A stretch of DNA of 64,000 bases from Thioploca sp. (GTDB lineage Bacteria; Pseudomonadota; Gammaproteobacteria; Beggiatoales; Beggiatoaceae), in contig JAAUSR010000012.1 of assembly GCA_012032555.1 (NCBI GenBank), positions 44,828 through 108,827 of the forward strand, written 5' to 3'. Under the pieces are notes generated by a model. That model was not told the origin of the DNA. It saw only the letters and a program-made list of their open reading frames with translations, and ran no database searches. This document shows, one piece after another, positions 50,685 through 58,791 of the stretch; within the stretch, counting starts at the first letter, position 1, and each line of letters begins with the position of its first letter. Made by a program: the position numbers and the translations under genes.

Positions 50685-50928
50685 ATTAGGATTTCCTTAC
50701 GAGTTAAGCAAAGCCATGTTAATGCATTAATTAAACCGATTTTAAGTTGGTAGGTGAAGTAGTGGTCTTACTTTTACCCATCTTATTGGCAAAAACAGTT
50801 TTAACATAAAGCCATAACCTTTCTAGAATAGTTGATGATTATGACGAAATGAGGTTATGACTCACTATTTTACATGGTTTATAATGGCAGGTTTGATTAG
50901 AAATCGCAAATACCGCCTTATCTATATT

Positions 50929-51318
50929 TTAGGTAGAATAAATCACACTCGGATCTTTCAACACCGGTTCAACAGTAACCCATTGTTCATGCCGTAATTG
51001 TTGAAAAAAGCAGTGGTGACGCCCGGTATGACAAGCAATACCACCCACTTGTTCCACTACTAATAAAATAACATCATTATCGCAATCTAACCGAATGTCT
51101 AAAACTTTTTGCACATGTCCAGATTCCTCGCCTTTAAACCATAATTTTTTGCGAGAACGTGACCAATAGACTGCTCGTTGTTGTTGTACGGTTAACTGTA
51201 AGGCTTCTCGATTCATCCACGCTAACATGAGAATTTGGCGAGTATTGGCCTCTTGAGCAATAACCGGTACTAATCCTTCTTGATTCCAAGCAATTTGGTC
51301 TAACCATTGTTGATTCAT
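50929..51318 (-). CDS. hisI: Phosphoribosyl-AMP cyclohydrolase
   Basis: A 129-residue enzyme of histidine synthesis (opens the purine ring of PR-AMP). It has [29 protein letters not shown], metal-binding RLDCDND and the late zinc motif [10 protein letters not shown]. The hisE pyrophosphohydrolase domain is absent, so this is the stand-alone HisI form. No other his genes are nearby. Start ATG at 51318. Confidence 0.93.
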   Translation of the reverse strand: MNQQWLDQIAWNQEGLVPVIAQEANTRQILMLAWMNREALQLTVQQQRAVYWSRSRKKLWFKGEESGHVQKVLDIRLDCDNDVILLVVEQVGGIACHTGRHHCFFQQLRHEQWVTVEPVLKDPSVIYST

Positions 51319-51399
51319 AGATAAATACTTTTTTAGCGGTTAATTAATTAAATTTGTTATCTTAGCATAATATTTTTACCTTCCTCATAAATAAAAGAT

Positions 51400-51428
51400 T
51401 TGACTTTCGGACATATTTGTCCGAATAT
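51400..51428 (+). promoter_or_regulatory. Promoter with palindromic operator upstream of hicAB
   Basis: A perfect palindrome with arms TTCGGACA (51406-51413) and TGTCCGAA (51418-51425) sits between TTGACT (51400-51405, -35 like) and GAATAT (51423-51428, weak -10 like). It lies 32 bases before the HicA'-HicB start. HicB proteins repress their own operon by binding such palindromes, so this is a likely operator. Confidence 0.6.
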
Positions 51429-51457
51429 GAACATATTATCAATCACAAAGGGTTTAA

Positions 51458-52027
51458 ATGAAAGGTAGCGAACTAGTCAAAAAGCTAAAAAAATTAGCTA
51501 GAATGAAAGGCATTCGGTTTGAACTGGTAAAGGAACGTGAAAAGGGGAGTCATGGTACTCTCTATCCATTCAACTACTTTTGGAACTGTATGAAAAATAA
51601 GTTATCTTATCCAGCTATTTTAACAGATGACCTTGAAAAAGGTGGCTTTGTTGTTACTTTTCCAGATTTGCCAGAGGCAATTACTCAGGGAGATACGCTA
51701 GAACAAGCTCAACAAGAGGCGAGTGACTGTCTGGAAGAAGCGATTGCCGGGCGAATGCGTTTAAACAAGCCTTTACCCCAACCTTCAACTTTAAAAAAAG
51801 GTCAATATCTAATCGATTTATCCGCACAAATAGCGGTAAAAGCGATGTTATATCAAGCACTACAAACCGCTAATATCACCAAAGTAGAATTAGCCAGAAA
51901 GATTCACTGTGATGAAAAAGAAGTGAGGCGTTTGCTTGATCCACGCCATACTTCTAAGTTACCGCGTTTAGAATTAGCACTACAGGCTTTAGGGTATAAA
52001 TTAGTCATTAGTAGCCAACCCCTTTAA
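51458..52027 (+). CDS. hicB: Fused truncated HicA toxin and HicB antitoxin
   Basis: A single 189-residue frame. Residues 1-37 match the HicA start (MKGSELVKKLKKLARMKGIRFEL ... KGSHGTLY, including the catalytic GSH histidine), but the toxin stops there: the last half of its fold (normally FG.K...) is missing. Residues 45-189, from an internal ATG at 51590, form a complete HicB-type antitoxin (YPAILTDDLEKGGFVVTFPDLPEAITQGDT) with a C-terminal helix-turn-helix (ITKVELARKIHCDEKEVRRLLDP). The HicA part is probably inactive and HicB may be translated from 51590. AAGGG precedes the first ATG. Confidence 0.78.
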   Translation: MKGSELVKKLKKLARMKGIRFELVKEREKGSHGTLYPFNYFWNCMKNKLSYPAILTDDLEKGGFVVTFPDLPEAITQGDTLEQAQQEASDCLEEAIAGRMRLNKPLPQPSTLKKGQYLIDLSAQIAVKAMLYQALQTANITKVELARKIHCDEKEVRRLLDPRHTSKLPRLELALQALGYKLVISSQPL

Positions 52028-52083
52028 CTCCATCACGTTTGAATACATCAACTTTAAATGCTGCGAAAGTGAACGTGATCCTA

Positions 52084-52638
52084 TTAAAAATCAATGCACC
52101 GACCTTTTCTTTCCCAATCGCCATAACGAGTCGGTTCCAACCCGGCTGGACCACCGATTTCAACCGGCATTTGAGGCGAATTAGCAGATTGTGGCTGATT
52201 CTCACTCAACAGTTGTTGCCGCACTTGTTGAATAATAGCGGCTGTTTTAGGTTTTAAACCTCGCCATAAATAAAAAGATTCGGCAGCTTGCTCTACTAGC
52301 ATACCTAAACCATCCCAAACTTGAATTGCGCCTTGAGATTGTGCCCATTGCATAAATGGGGTAGGCATTCGAGCATACATCATATCGTAACACCCAGTGT
52401 CTGGTGTTATTAATTCGGTGGGTAGTGGAGGTAATTGACCCTGTAAGCTGGCAGAAGTGCCATTGATAATTAAATCAAAAGTTTGACCGGCTAAAGACGT
52501 ATAGGCAGTGGCCATTACTTGGCCAAAATGGCTGAATGATGTGGCCAATATTTCTGCTTTCGAGACGGTTCGATTAGCAATAACACATTGAATTGGTTTT
52601 ACCTGTAGCAAGTTTTCTAGAACTCCACGGACCGCACC
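52084..52638 (-). CDS. aroE: Shikimate dehydrogenase C-terminal part fused to DUF1674 tail (frameshifted)
   Basis: Continues AroE after GAGGA with VRGVLENLLQVKPIQCVIANRTVSKAEIL, then DLIINGTSASL, YDMMYARMPTPFMQWA and GMLVEQAAESFYLWRGLKPKTAAII, the normal end of AroE. Instead of stopping it runs on to GGPAGLEPTRYGDWERKGRCIDF, the signature of DUF1674 (SdhAF4-like succinate dehydrogenase assembly factor). So AroE and DUF1674 share one frame, about 320 residues in all. Whether the DUF1674 part is also made alone from a TTG at the LLSEN junction is unclear. Confidence 0.78.
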   Translation of the reverse strand, partial: GAVRGVLENLLQVKPIQCVIANRTVSKAEILATSFSHFGQVMATAYTSLAGQTFDLIINGTSASLQGQLPPLPTELITPDTGCYDMMYARMPTPFMQWAQSQGAIQVWDGLGMLVEQAAESFYLWRGLKPKTAAIIQQVRQQLLSENQPQSANSPQMPVEIGGPAGLEPTRYGDWERKGRCIDF

Positions 52639-53051
52639 ACGGCGCCTAGTATTAATATTCGTTTACCGGCGATTTGATAATCGTGATTATTCATTAAATC
52701 GCGTACTAAGCCAACACCATCAGTATTATCGCCGAGTCGCTGTCCTTGTTCATCAAACCAAAGCGTATTAACTGCTCCAGCACGCTCAGCGCGTTCGCTA
52801 CGTTTATCAGCTAACCTCCAAGCGTCTTGTTTAAAAGGAACGGTAATATTTAATCCCTTACCTCCGACAGATTGAAAAGTTTCAACCGCCTTGGCCAATT
52901 CACCGGTTTGAGTACTAACCAATAGTGCTTCATATTGCATAGCTTGCCCGGTTTGTTGCGCAAACTGAGTATGAATAAAAGGTGACTTACTATGAGCGAT
53001 GGGATTTCCCATAACAGCATAACGGTCCAGAGTGGGTTGAGAATCAGTCAT
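52617..53051 (-). CDS. aroE: Shikimate dehydrogenase, N-terminal part (frameshifted)
   Basis: The N-terminal 140 residues of AroE, which reduces 3-dehydroshikimate. SKSPFIHTQFAQQTG and KGLNITVPFKQDAWRLAD (substrate-binding, catalytic Lys) and DNTDGVGLVRDL are intact. The NADP-binding start ILILGAGGA is disrupted: the frame reads ILILGAVVRSVEF and stops. Inserting one G (C on the plus strand) near 52640 restores GAGGAVRGVLENLL. The break sits in the dinucleotide-binding loop, so a real mutation would kill the enzyme; a sequence error is more likely. Confidence 0.85.
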   Translation of the reverse strand: MTDSQPTLDRYAVMGNPIAHSKSPFIHTQFAQQTGQAMQYEALLVSTQTGELAKAVETFQSVGGKGLNITVPFKQDAWRLADKRSERAERAGAVNTLWFDEQGQRLGDNTDGVGLVRDLMNNHDYQIAGKRILILGAVVRSVEF

Positions 53052-53080
53052 AAGATAAATCTCATTAGGTGAGTTAATGA

Positions 53081-54460
53081 TTACAAAGTCAGTTCAGCTA
53101 AAACTTGACTAAACACGCTATTCCAATCTCCCGGAGTGGGTTGCCGAAACAGACGCATTGTCGGATACCAAGGTGTATCTTCTCGTTCGACTAACCAACG
53201 CCAGTCAGAGTTAAAATGTAATAATACCCACACCGGTTGACCGATAGCACCGGCGAGATGAGCAACAGCCGTATCCACTGAAATAATTAAATCTAAATTA
53301 GCAATGATTGCCACAGTATCGCTAAAATCCTTTAAAAATGGGGTTAGTGAAACTAAATTCATCCCCTGGGGAACCGGTTGATTAGCCGCTGCACCGGTTT
53401 GCAAACTAAATAAGGTGACATGCGGTAATTTTGCCAGTTTAGCAAAATAAGTTAAAGAACAAGAACGATTGCGATCATCTTGATGATTAGGATTACCTGC
53501 CCAGACAATACCAATTTTAAAATGATTTTGAGCGAGCCGCTGCTGCCATTGTTTAACTTTGAATAAATTTGGATATAAGTAAGGCACTGCAGCCGGAATA
53601 TTATTTAAAGTCGTCGCAAAATGTTGGGGTAAACTTAACAGTGGAATCCAAATATCATAAGTGATGTCAGGTTCTTTATCTAATTGATTGTGAGCAATGA
53701 TTGTATCTACTTGCGGCAAATTTGCAAATAAGAGTGCCAATGCTGAAGGAATAACAAAAATCAGTTTACCACCGGTGATAAGCGTTAAATAACGACTAAA
53801 TTGGATAGTATCGCCAAAACCTTGCTCCCAATGAATTAACAGGGTTCGACCAGCTAGCGGCGTACCGTCCCAGCGAAGTTGTTTAAGTTGAGGAGTACTG
53901 ACTTCATTATTTTTAAGCCGCCACTCATATTCTGACCAACCTAAACTAAACTCTCCTTTCTTTAACAAGGTTAATGAGTAACCTAAATGTGCAGTTGGCC
54001 AATCTGGTTTTAAAGCAATAGCTTGCTGAAAATAGGTGATAGCGAGTTCAAGTTGACCTTGGGCTTTGAAAATATTTCCTAAATTATTATAGGCTTCTAT
54101 TGAATGTGGATCTAAACAAAGAACTTGCTGATAACATTGAATGGCTTCTTCTAATTTACCTTGTTTTTTCAATAGATTACCTAAGTTACCTTGAAAAGCT
54201 ATTACGATTGGATTGATAAGAATAGCTTGTTTAAGCAAATTGATAGCCTCTGCCGTTTGCCCCCTTTTATCAGCAATCAACCCTAACAGATATAAGGCTA
54301 CACTATTTTGGGAATCGGTTTGCAATATTTTTCGACACAAGGTTTCAGCTTCAAGAAACTGATTGGCTTTATAGTATTGATTAGCCAATTGAATAGCTTT
54401 CTGGAGACTTAATGTTGGTGAGAACCTATTTAATGTTTTAGGAGGTGACTTTTTTGCCAT
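53081..54460 (-). CDS. TPR protein with GT9-type glycosyltransferase domain
   Basis: A 459-residue protein. Four to five TPR units fill about 17-160 (ATLCRKIL, AINLLKQAILINP, AIQCYQQVLCLDPHSIEAYNNLGNI). A GT9-like region follows (IHWEQGFGDTIQFSRYL, IGIVWAGNPNHQDDRNRS, ADTAVAHLAGAIGQPVWVLL-type ending in SVDTAVAHLAG). Unlike the OGT-like gene at 36.7 kb its catalytic part is the heptosyltransferase/GT9 type. It is common in Thiotrichaceae; target unknown. A heptamer repeat lies 21 bases upstream of the ATG. Confidence 0.8.
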   Translation of the reverse strand: MAKKSPPKTLNRFSPTLSLQKAIQLANQYYKANQFLEAETLCRKILQTDSQNSVALYLLGLIADKRGQTAEAINLLKQAILINPIVIAFQGNLGNLLKKQGKLEEAIQCYQQVLCLDPHSIEAYNNLGNIFKAQGQLELAITYFQQAIALKPDWPTAHLGYSLTLLKKGEFSLGWSEYEWRLKNNEVSTPQLKQLRWDGTPLAGRTLLIHWEQGFGDTIQFSRYLTLITGGKLIFVIPSALALLFANLPQVDTIIAHNQLDKEPDITYDIWIPLLSLPQHFATTLNNIPAAVPYLYPNLFKVKQWQQRLAQNHFKIGIVWAGNPNHQDDRNRSCSLTYFAKLAKLPHVTLFSLQTGAAANQPVPQGMNLVSLTPFLKDFSDTVAIIANLDLIISVDTAVAHLAGAIGQPVWVLLHFNSDWRWLVEREDTPWYPTMRLFRQPTPGDWNSVFSQVLAELTL

Positions 54461-54480
54461 AAGGTCGGTTGTTAGCTATC

Positions 54481-54501
54481 AGTTGTCAGTTGTCAGTTAT
54501 C
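54481..54501. repeat. Heptameric short tandem repeat
   Basis: Three units CAGTTGT, CAGTTGT, CAGTTAT in a row, with a related CAATGAA directly after. It is the same 7-base element as at 32465-32492 (reverse complement there) and lies upstream of the TPR-GT9 start. Confidence 0.5.
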
Positions 54502-54558
54502 AATGAATAATCTACTCAATGATATTCGAAGATAATAGTAGATTCTTTAATTTTATTA

Positions 54559-54852
54559 TTGGTCATACCAATTAAAAGTCGATACCTTACCGTCGCTAAT
54601 GGGCATGTCACCCGAATTCAATTAAGTCAATTGAACACGTTAGATTTATGTGATAACCCCTTAGAAGGAACTTTACCAAAAACGCTTGGTGAATTAATGC
54701 GCTTAGAGAATCTGTATCTTGGCGTTGACAACGAGAGGAAAATTAAGTTGGCTTTGGTGGGTAACTTGGTTTGGTTACTTAGGCTTTGGTGGGCAACGCT
54801 TCGCTTTTGCCCACCCTACTTGGCTTGGCTACCAGAGAAAAGCAGTGCATAA
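54559..54852 (+). pseudogene. Leucine-rich repeat gene remnant
   Basis: The frame starts NGHVTRIQLSQLNTLDLCDNP and LEGTLPKTLGELMRLENLYLGV, plainly two plant-type LRR units like those of the intact LRR gene at 16-18 kb (NGYVTKLYLENNNL). It then runs into the repeat element at 54.74-54.84 kb and ends. No signal peptide or ribosome binding site is present. It is a relic of an LRR gene, probably broken by the repeat. Confidence 0.55.
54739..54836. repeat. REP-like palindromic element
   Basis: Contains GTGGGCAA (54789-54796) and TTGCCCAC (54807-54814) around a 10-base loop, preceded by two related half-copies (GGCTTTGGTGGG repeated at about 54743 and 54782). The core matches 63857-63886 and, more distantly, 15882-15901. 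Confidence 0.5.
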
Positions 54853-54858
54853 CCGGCG

Positions 54859-55947
54859 TTAATTAAATGATATCAACATTTCACTTAAACATTGTCTTAA
54901 TAAGTTTGGATCATATTGATAGGTGATAATGGCTTGTCCAAGGCGAAGTAATAATACTAAGCGAACTTTACCATCGCGAACTTTTTTATCGACTTTCATC
55001 CCTTCTAACAATTGTTCGACCGCTAAACCCGTTGGTAATTGAATGGGTAAAGCCATTTTCTTGAGTAAGTTTTTGATACGAACTACTTCTGTGGTTTGCA
55101 GCCATCCCAATTGAGCTGAAAACTGAGCGGCTAAACACATCCCAATAGCAACAGCCTCACCATGTAAAATTTCCCCATAACCCATTTTAGTTTCAATCGC
55201 ATGTCCAAAAGTGTGACCTAAGTTAAGTAAAGCTCGTCGTCCTGTTTCTAGTTCGTCCTCGGCTACAATACTTGCTTTGTTTTGACAGGAGCGAGTAATC
55301 GCAAAACTGAGCGCTTGGGCATCACGTGCGATTAAATCCGTGGCATGTTGTTCTAGCCAAACTAAAAATTCCAAATCATTAATTAATCCATATTTAACCA
55401 CCTCAGCTAAACCGGCACAAAATTGTCTATTGTCTAGTGTTTGTAAAGTATCGGTATCTATTATGACACATTGCGGTTGGTGAAAAGCGCCTATCATATT
55501 TTTACCGAGTGGATGATTGACGCCAGTTTTGCCACCCACGGAAGAATCGACTTGAGCCAGTAATGTCGTTGGAATTTGGATAAAGGGTACACCTCGTTGG
55601 TAACAAGCGGCAGCAAAACCAGCCATATCACCAACCACACCACCACCTAATGCAACTAAAGTCGTTTGACGATCAAATTGATTTTGAAGAAGCGTATCGA
55701 AAATTTGGTTTAATACCACTAAATTTTTATATTTTTCTCCATCTGGTAAAATAACACTATCCGTTTGGAAGTCAGTAAAGGCAGCTAGAGTTTTTTCTAG
55801 GTATAAAGGTGCTACTGTCTCATTAGTCACAATAAGTACTTGCTTACCCTTGATGTGTGGGGCAACCAAGGTACTTTGTCCTAACAAAGCTTGACCAATA
55901 TGAATAGGGTAACTACGCACCCCTAAATTAACTTGTAATATGTTCAT
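54859..55947 (-). CDS. aroB: 3-dehydroquinate synthase
   Basis: A 362-residue NAD- and metal-dependent enzyme of the shikimate pathway. It has LPDGEKYKNL, ALGGGVVGDMAGFAAACYQRG (NAD-binding), TTLLAQVDSSVGGKTGVNHPLGKNMIGAF and LNLGHTFGHAIE (zinc histidines). Its start overlaps the end of aroK by 20 bases, the usual aroK-aroB operon. Downstream of aroB the region is the LRR relic, not the damX/dam genes found in E. coli. Confidence 0.95.
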   Translation of the reverse strand: MNILQVNLGVRSYPIHIGQALLGQSTLVAPHIKGKQVLIVTNETVAPLYLEKTLAAFTDFQTDSVILPDGEKYKNLVVLNQIFDTLLQNQFDRQTTLVALGGGVVGDMAGFAAACYQRGVPFIQIPTTLLAQVDSSVGGKTGVNHPLGKNMIGAFHQPQCVIIDTDTLQTLDNRQFCAGLAEVVKYGLINDLEFLVWLEQHATDLIARDAQALSFAITRSCQNKASIVAEDELETGRRALLNLGHTFGHAIETKMGYGEILHGEAVAIGMCLAAQFSAQLGWLQTTEVVRIKNLLKKMALPIQLPTGLAVEQLLEGMKVDKKVRDGKVRLVLLLRLGQAIITYQYDPNLLRQCLSEMLISFN

Positions 55948-56488
55948 CTTTACCCAAAATTTTTCTTAAATGTCGGAGAACTGCTCTGACAACTTGACGT
56001 ATGGTCCGGTGTCCGGTTTCTATAGTAACATGAGCAACACTTTGGTATAATGGATGCCGCTCAGTCATAATTTGTTCTAATCTTATCCTGGGATTTTCTA
56101 TTTGTAATAAAGGTCGATTACGGCTATGTGCAGTCCGTTCTAATAAATCCTCTACAGCGGCATGTAAATAAATGACATAACCTCTCGTTTGGAGATAATG
56201 ACGATTTTGAGCATTTAAAATGACTCCCCCACCGGTTGATAAAATAATATTGGATAGAGCCGTCAATTCCGTAATCACAGCTTGTTCACGTTTTCTAAAT
56301 CCAATTTCGCCTTCAAATTCAAAAATGAGCGGTATTTCAACCCCGGTACGGTTTTCAATTTCACGATCACTATCGATAAACGTGAGACCGATTTCATCCG
56401 CAATGTGACGACCAATCGTGGTTTTACCTACACCCATTGGTCCAACCAGAAAAATATTATTATTAAGTATAATCGGTTCACCGAACAT
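55928..56488 (-). CDS. aroK: Shikimate kinase
   Basis: About 186 residues, with Walker A GPMGVGKTT, shikimate-binding DSD (FIDSDREIENRTG) and STGGGVI, and the lid region NRPLL. It phosphorylates shikimate. ATG at 56488 is preceded by AAGGAATTATTG, a good ribosome binding site; the TTG three bases earlier is unnecessary. It overlaps aroB by 20 bases. Together with aroB, aroC and aroE it gives four of the seven shikimate enzymes in this window. Confidence 0.95.
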   Translation of the reverse strand: MFGEPIILNNNIFLVGPMGVGKTTIGRHIADEIGLTFIDSDREIENRTGVEIPLIFEFEGEIGFRKREQAVITELTALSNIILSTGGGVILNAQNRHYLQTRGYVIYLHAAVEDLLERTAHSRNRPLLQIENPRIRLEQIMTERHPLYQSVAHVTIETGHRTIRQVVRAVLRHLRKILGKDEHITS

Positions 56489-56491
56489 CAA

Positions 56492-56798
56492 TAATTCCTT
56501 AAAAAAACTTGATATTTTTTTAAAGTATGCCAGACTAGTTAATTATTATTTAAATTGAGACCAGATTTAAAAAGGATTAGTTCCTTTATTTCTCATTCAT
56601 TTTGTTAGCCACCATGAAAAAATAAGTAAATTCTAGCTATTTCGCTGAAAACGGAATACTCGATTACTTGATGAGGTTAAATCATTTTTCATGGTGTCAT
56701 TCTGAACCATGAATAGAGATAATGTAGTATAGCTTGAATATCAATTCCACTAAAATTCATCAAACTTTAGCATCTAACCGCTCAGATTCTCAATTCCA
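56492..56798. other. Intergenic region between divergent genes
   Basis: About 310 AT-rich bases between aroK and a membrane acyltransferase-like gene. No RNA gene or repeat recognised. Confidence 0.4.
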
Positions 56799-57521
56799 AT
56801 GACTGCAGGTTACTCAGTTCAGCGTTCCTTACGAGTTGATGCTTGGCGTGGTAGCGCTTGTTTATTAATGATTTTTTACCATGGTTGTTACGACTTAACT
56901 TATTTAGAAATTGTAACTTTTGATTTTTATCATCATCCCATTTGGTTAAGTTTACGGATTCTAATTGTTAGCTTATTTGTCAGTATTGTGGGTGTCAGCC
57001 TATTTCTCGCTACTGTTTATGGTATTCATATCCGTACAGTTGTCAAACGAGTGGTTATCCTGTTAAGTTGTGCACTATTGATTAGCTTAGTCAGTTTTAT
57101 TCTTTTCCAAAAACGATTTATTTTTTTTGGTATTCTACACTTTATTACCCTCGCTAGTGTTCTTGGATTAGGGTTTATAACCTATTTTAGGCTTAATATT
57201 ATCTTGGGTATAGTGATACTTATTATCGGCATAACCGTACAACATCCCTTTTTTAATCAACCTATTTGGCAATGGATAGGTCTCATGACCTATAAACCAG
57301 CCACGGAGGATTATGTTCCCTTCATACCTTGGTTTGGGGTAGTGCTATTAGGAATCGCTTTAGGTCATGGTTTATACCGCCAAGGTTATCTTTACAACTT
57401 TCCGGTTTCAATCTGGGAGAAGCAACTCGCTAAAGTCGGACAACATAGTTTGCTGATTTATATGCTGCATCAACCACTTTTATTGGGCATGTTATTAGCA
57501 TTGAAGAAAACGGCATTATAA
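56799..57521 (+). CDS. Heparan-alpha-glucosaminide acetyltransferase-like membrane protein (DUF1624)
   Basis: A 240-residue integral membrane protein with about seven helices. The start RSLRVDAWRGSACLLMIFYHGCYDLTYL is the catalytic-type HGSNAT motif (DxxRG...M...H). The last segment LLIYMLHQPLLLGML is also typical. The family is thought to move acetyl groups onto sugars across membranes, but bacterial function is unproven. It is divergent from aroK-aroB and has no clear operon partner. Confidence 0.78.
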   Translation: MTAGYSVQRSLRVDAWRGSACLLMIFYHGCYDLTYLEIVTFDFYHHPIWLSLRILIVSLFVSIVGVSLFLATVYGIHIRTVVKRVVILLSCALLISLVSFILFQKRFIFFGILHFITLASVLGLGFITYFRLNIILGIVILIIGITVQHPFFNQPIWQWIGLMTYKPATEDYVPFIPWFGVVLLGIALGHGLYRQGYLYNFPVSIWEKQLAKVGQHSLLIYMLHQPLLLGMLLALKKTAL

Positions 57522-57914
57522 TTAATATCTTCGCCAACAAATTTGAAACAAGATTAACTGAATTAAAGCTTCATCGCGCCACTTCTGGAACACGGGGTGG
57601 TTTACAATCTACTGATTAATAACGGATATAAATCTAGTTAATCCTTTAATCCATTTAACTTGGTTCCAAAAGGCTTCGATTGGCGAAGATATTAATAGTA
57701 TAATTGATCAGAGTATTATTTTACTATCTATTTCTCAATGGAGTTATTATTCTTTAGCGAGTGGTTAGAATGAAAGAATGATTTCATTTATGCACTCATT
57801 TACTCTATGTTACACTTTCAATTACTTTGAATAAATCCATGAAAATTTTAAGTCAGGCTGTGCAACGTATTTCATTGAAACCAAATTAAAATAACGCTAA
57901 TGCGGAGATTAAGA
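57522..57914. other. Intergenic region, no gene seen
   Basis: About 390 AT-rich bases upstream of the first roadblock gene. A GCGGAGA ribosome binding site-like run ends it. No RNA gene, repeat or terminator was recognised. Confidence 0.4.
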
Positions 57915-58319
57915 ATGAAGATCAATGAAATTTGCACTGACATCATTGAAGATACGAACTTTGCCTTGGTTTGTGCAGTAATCGACTTAAATAGTGGTTT
58001 ATTAGTGGGAATTGCGCATAAAGTGTCCCATTGTTCTCAATCTAATTTAGATGCCGCAGCGGTGGCGGCAGTGGAAATGTTCCGCGGTAGAACTGTCATG
58101 GCGATTGAACAAATGATTTCTCGCCTGCGAGGTGAAGAGGAATACTTAATGATCGAAGAAATTCAAATGACCACTAAAAATACTTATCACTTTATGGCCG
58201 TTATTCCGGAAAAACCCAATAATATGGTTGTACTTATCACGACTAAAACCATTAGTTTAGGAATGGGGTGGTCTACTTTACGGATAGCTTTACCTAAATT
58301 AGCACCATTTTGTTCATAG
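57915..58319 (+). CDS. Roadblock/LC7-like protein 1 (MglB-like)
   Basis: About 134 residues, single alpha/beta domain of the roadblock/LC7 type: INEICTDIIEDTNFALVCAVIDLNSGLLVGI (helix, then strand), SNLDAAAVAAVEMFRGRTVMAIEQMI (long helix), YHFMAVIPEKPNNMVVLITTK (central strands) and a short C-terminal helix. Roadblock proteins form dimers that regulate small GTPases, as MglB does for MglA. The ATG at 57915 aligns with the paralogue at 58792 and has GGAGA upstream; a nearby ATG at 57900 is less likely. It is the first of a tandem pair, facing the MglA-like gene 3 kb away. Confidence 0.78.
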   Translation: MKINEICTDIIEDTNFALVCAVIDLNSGLLVGIAHKVSHCSQSNLDAAAVAAVEMFRGRTVMAIEQMISRLRGEEEYLMIEEIQMTTKNTYHFMAVIPEKPNNMVVLITTKTISLGMGWSTLRIALPKLAPFCS

Positions 58320-58791
58320 GCTGGGGGATTATTATTCCAAAGTTTTCTATAAAAATAACCATCATCTCAAGGTGTTTTCACTTAAAATAACATCCTACTG
58401 ATATAGTACATAATTTTTTGAAACCAATGAGTCTAAATTGAACAATATCATTGAATAAAATGACGCCATTACTAGCAGTTAAATTTAAAAATTTTAACTC
58501 GTGACAAAAATCAATGAAACACTATTAATATTACTAGTAGTTAACGTGAGTTTGATAAAACTAAAGTCATGTCATTATTATGATAACCATAATTTAAGCA
58601 AATTAGGAGATTAAACTCACCAACTGGATTTTTAAGTGATTGCTATAATAGATTTCTCGTTTGGTGTCGTCTTAAGATTCTTAGGAATTAATTACCAATA
58701 CTATATTATATAATCGATTGTTTTAAAAAGTATTTAAAATCTAAATTACTTTAATTAGCAAAATTTTAGGTATACAAATAATAGGAGTAAA
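58320..58791. other. Intergenic region between the two roadblock genes
   Basis: 472 AT-rich bases that contain a direct repeat (58468-58544) and no frame of note. Having its own ribosome binding site (GGAG before 58792), the second gene probably also has its own promoter here. Confidence 0.4.
58468..58544 (+). repeat. Direct repeat ATTACTAG(C/T)AGTTAA
   Basis: ATTACTAGCAGTTAA (58468-58482) recurs as ATTACTAGTAGTTAA (58530-58544), 14 of 15 bases identical, 62 bases apart. They may be twin binding sites upstream of the second roadblock gene. Confidence 0.4.
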
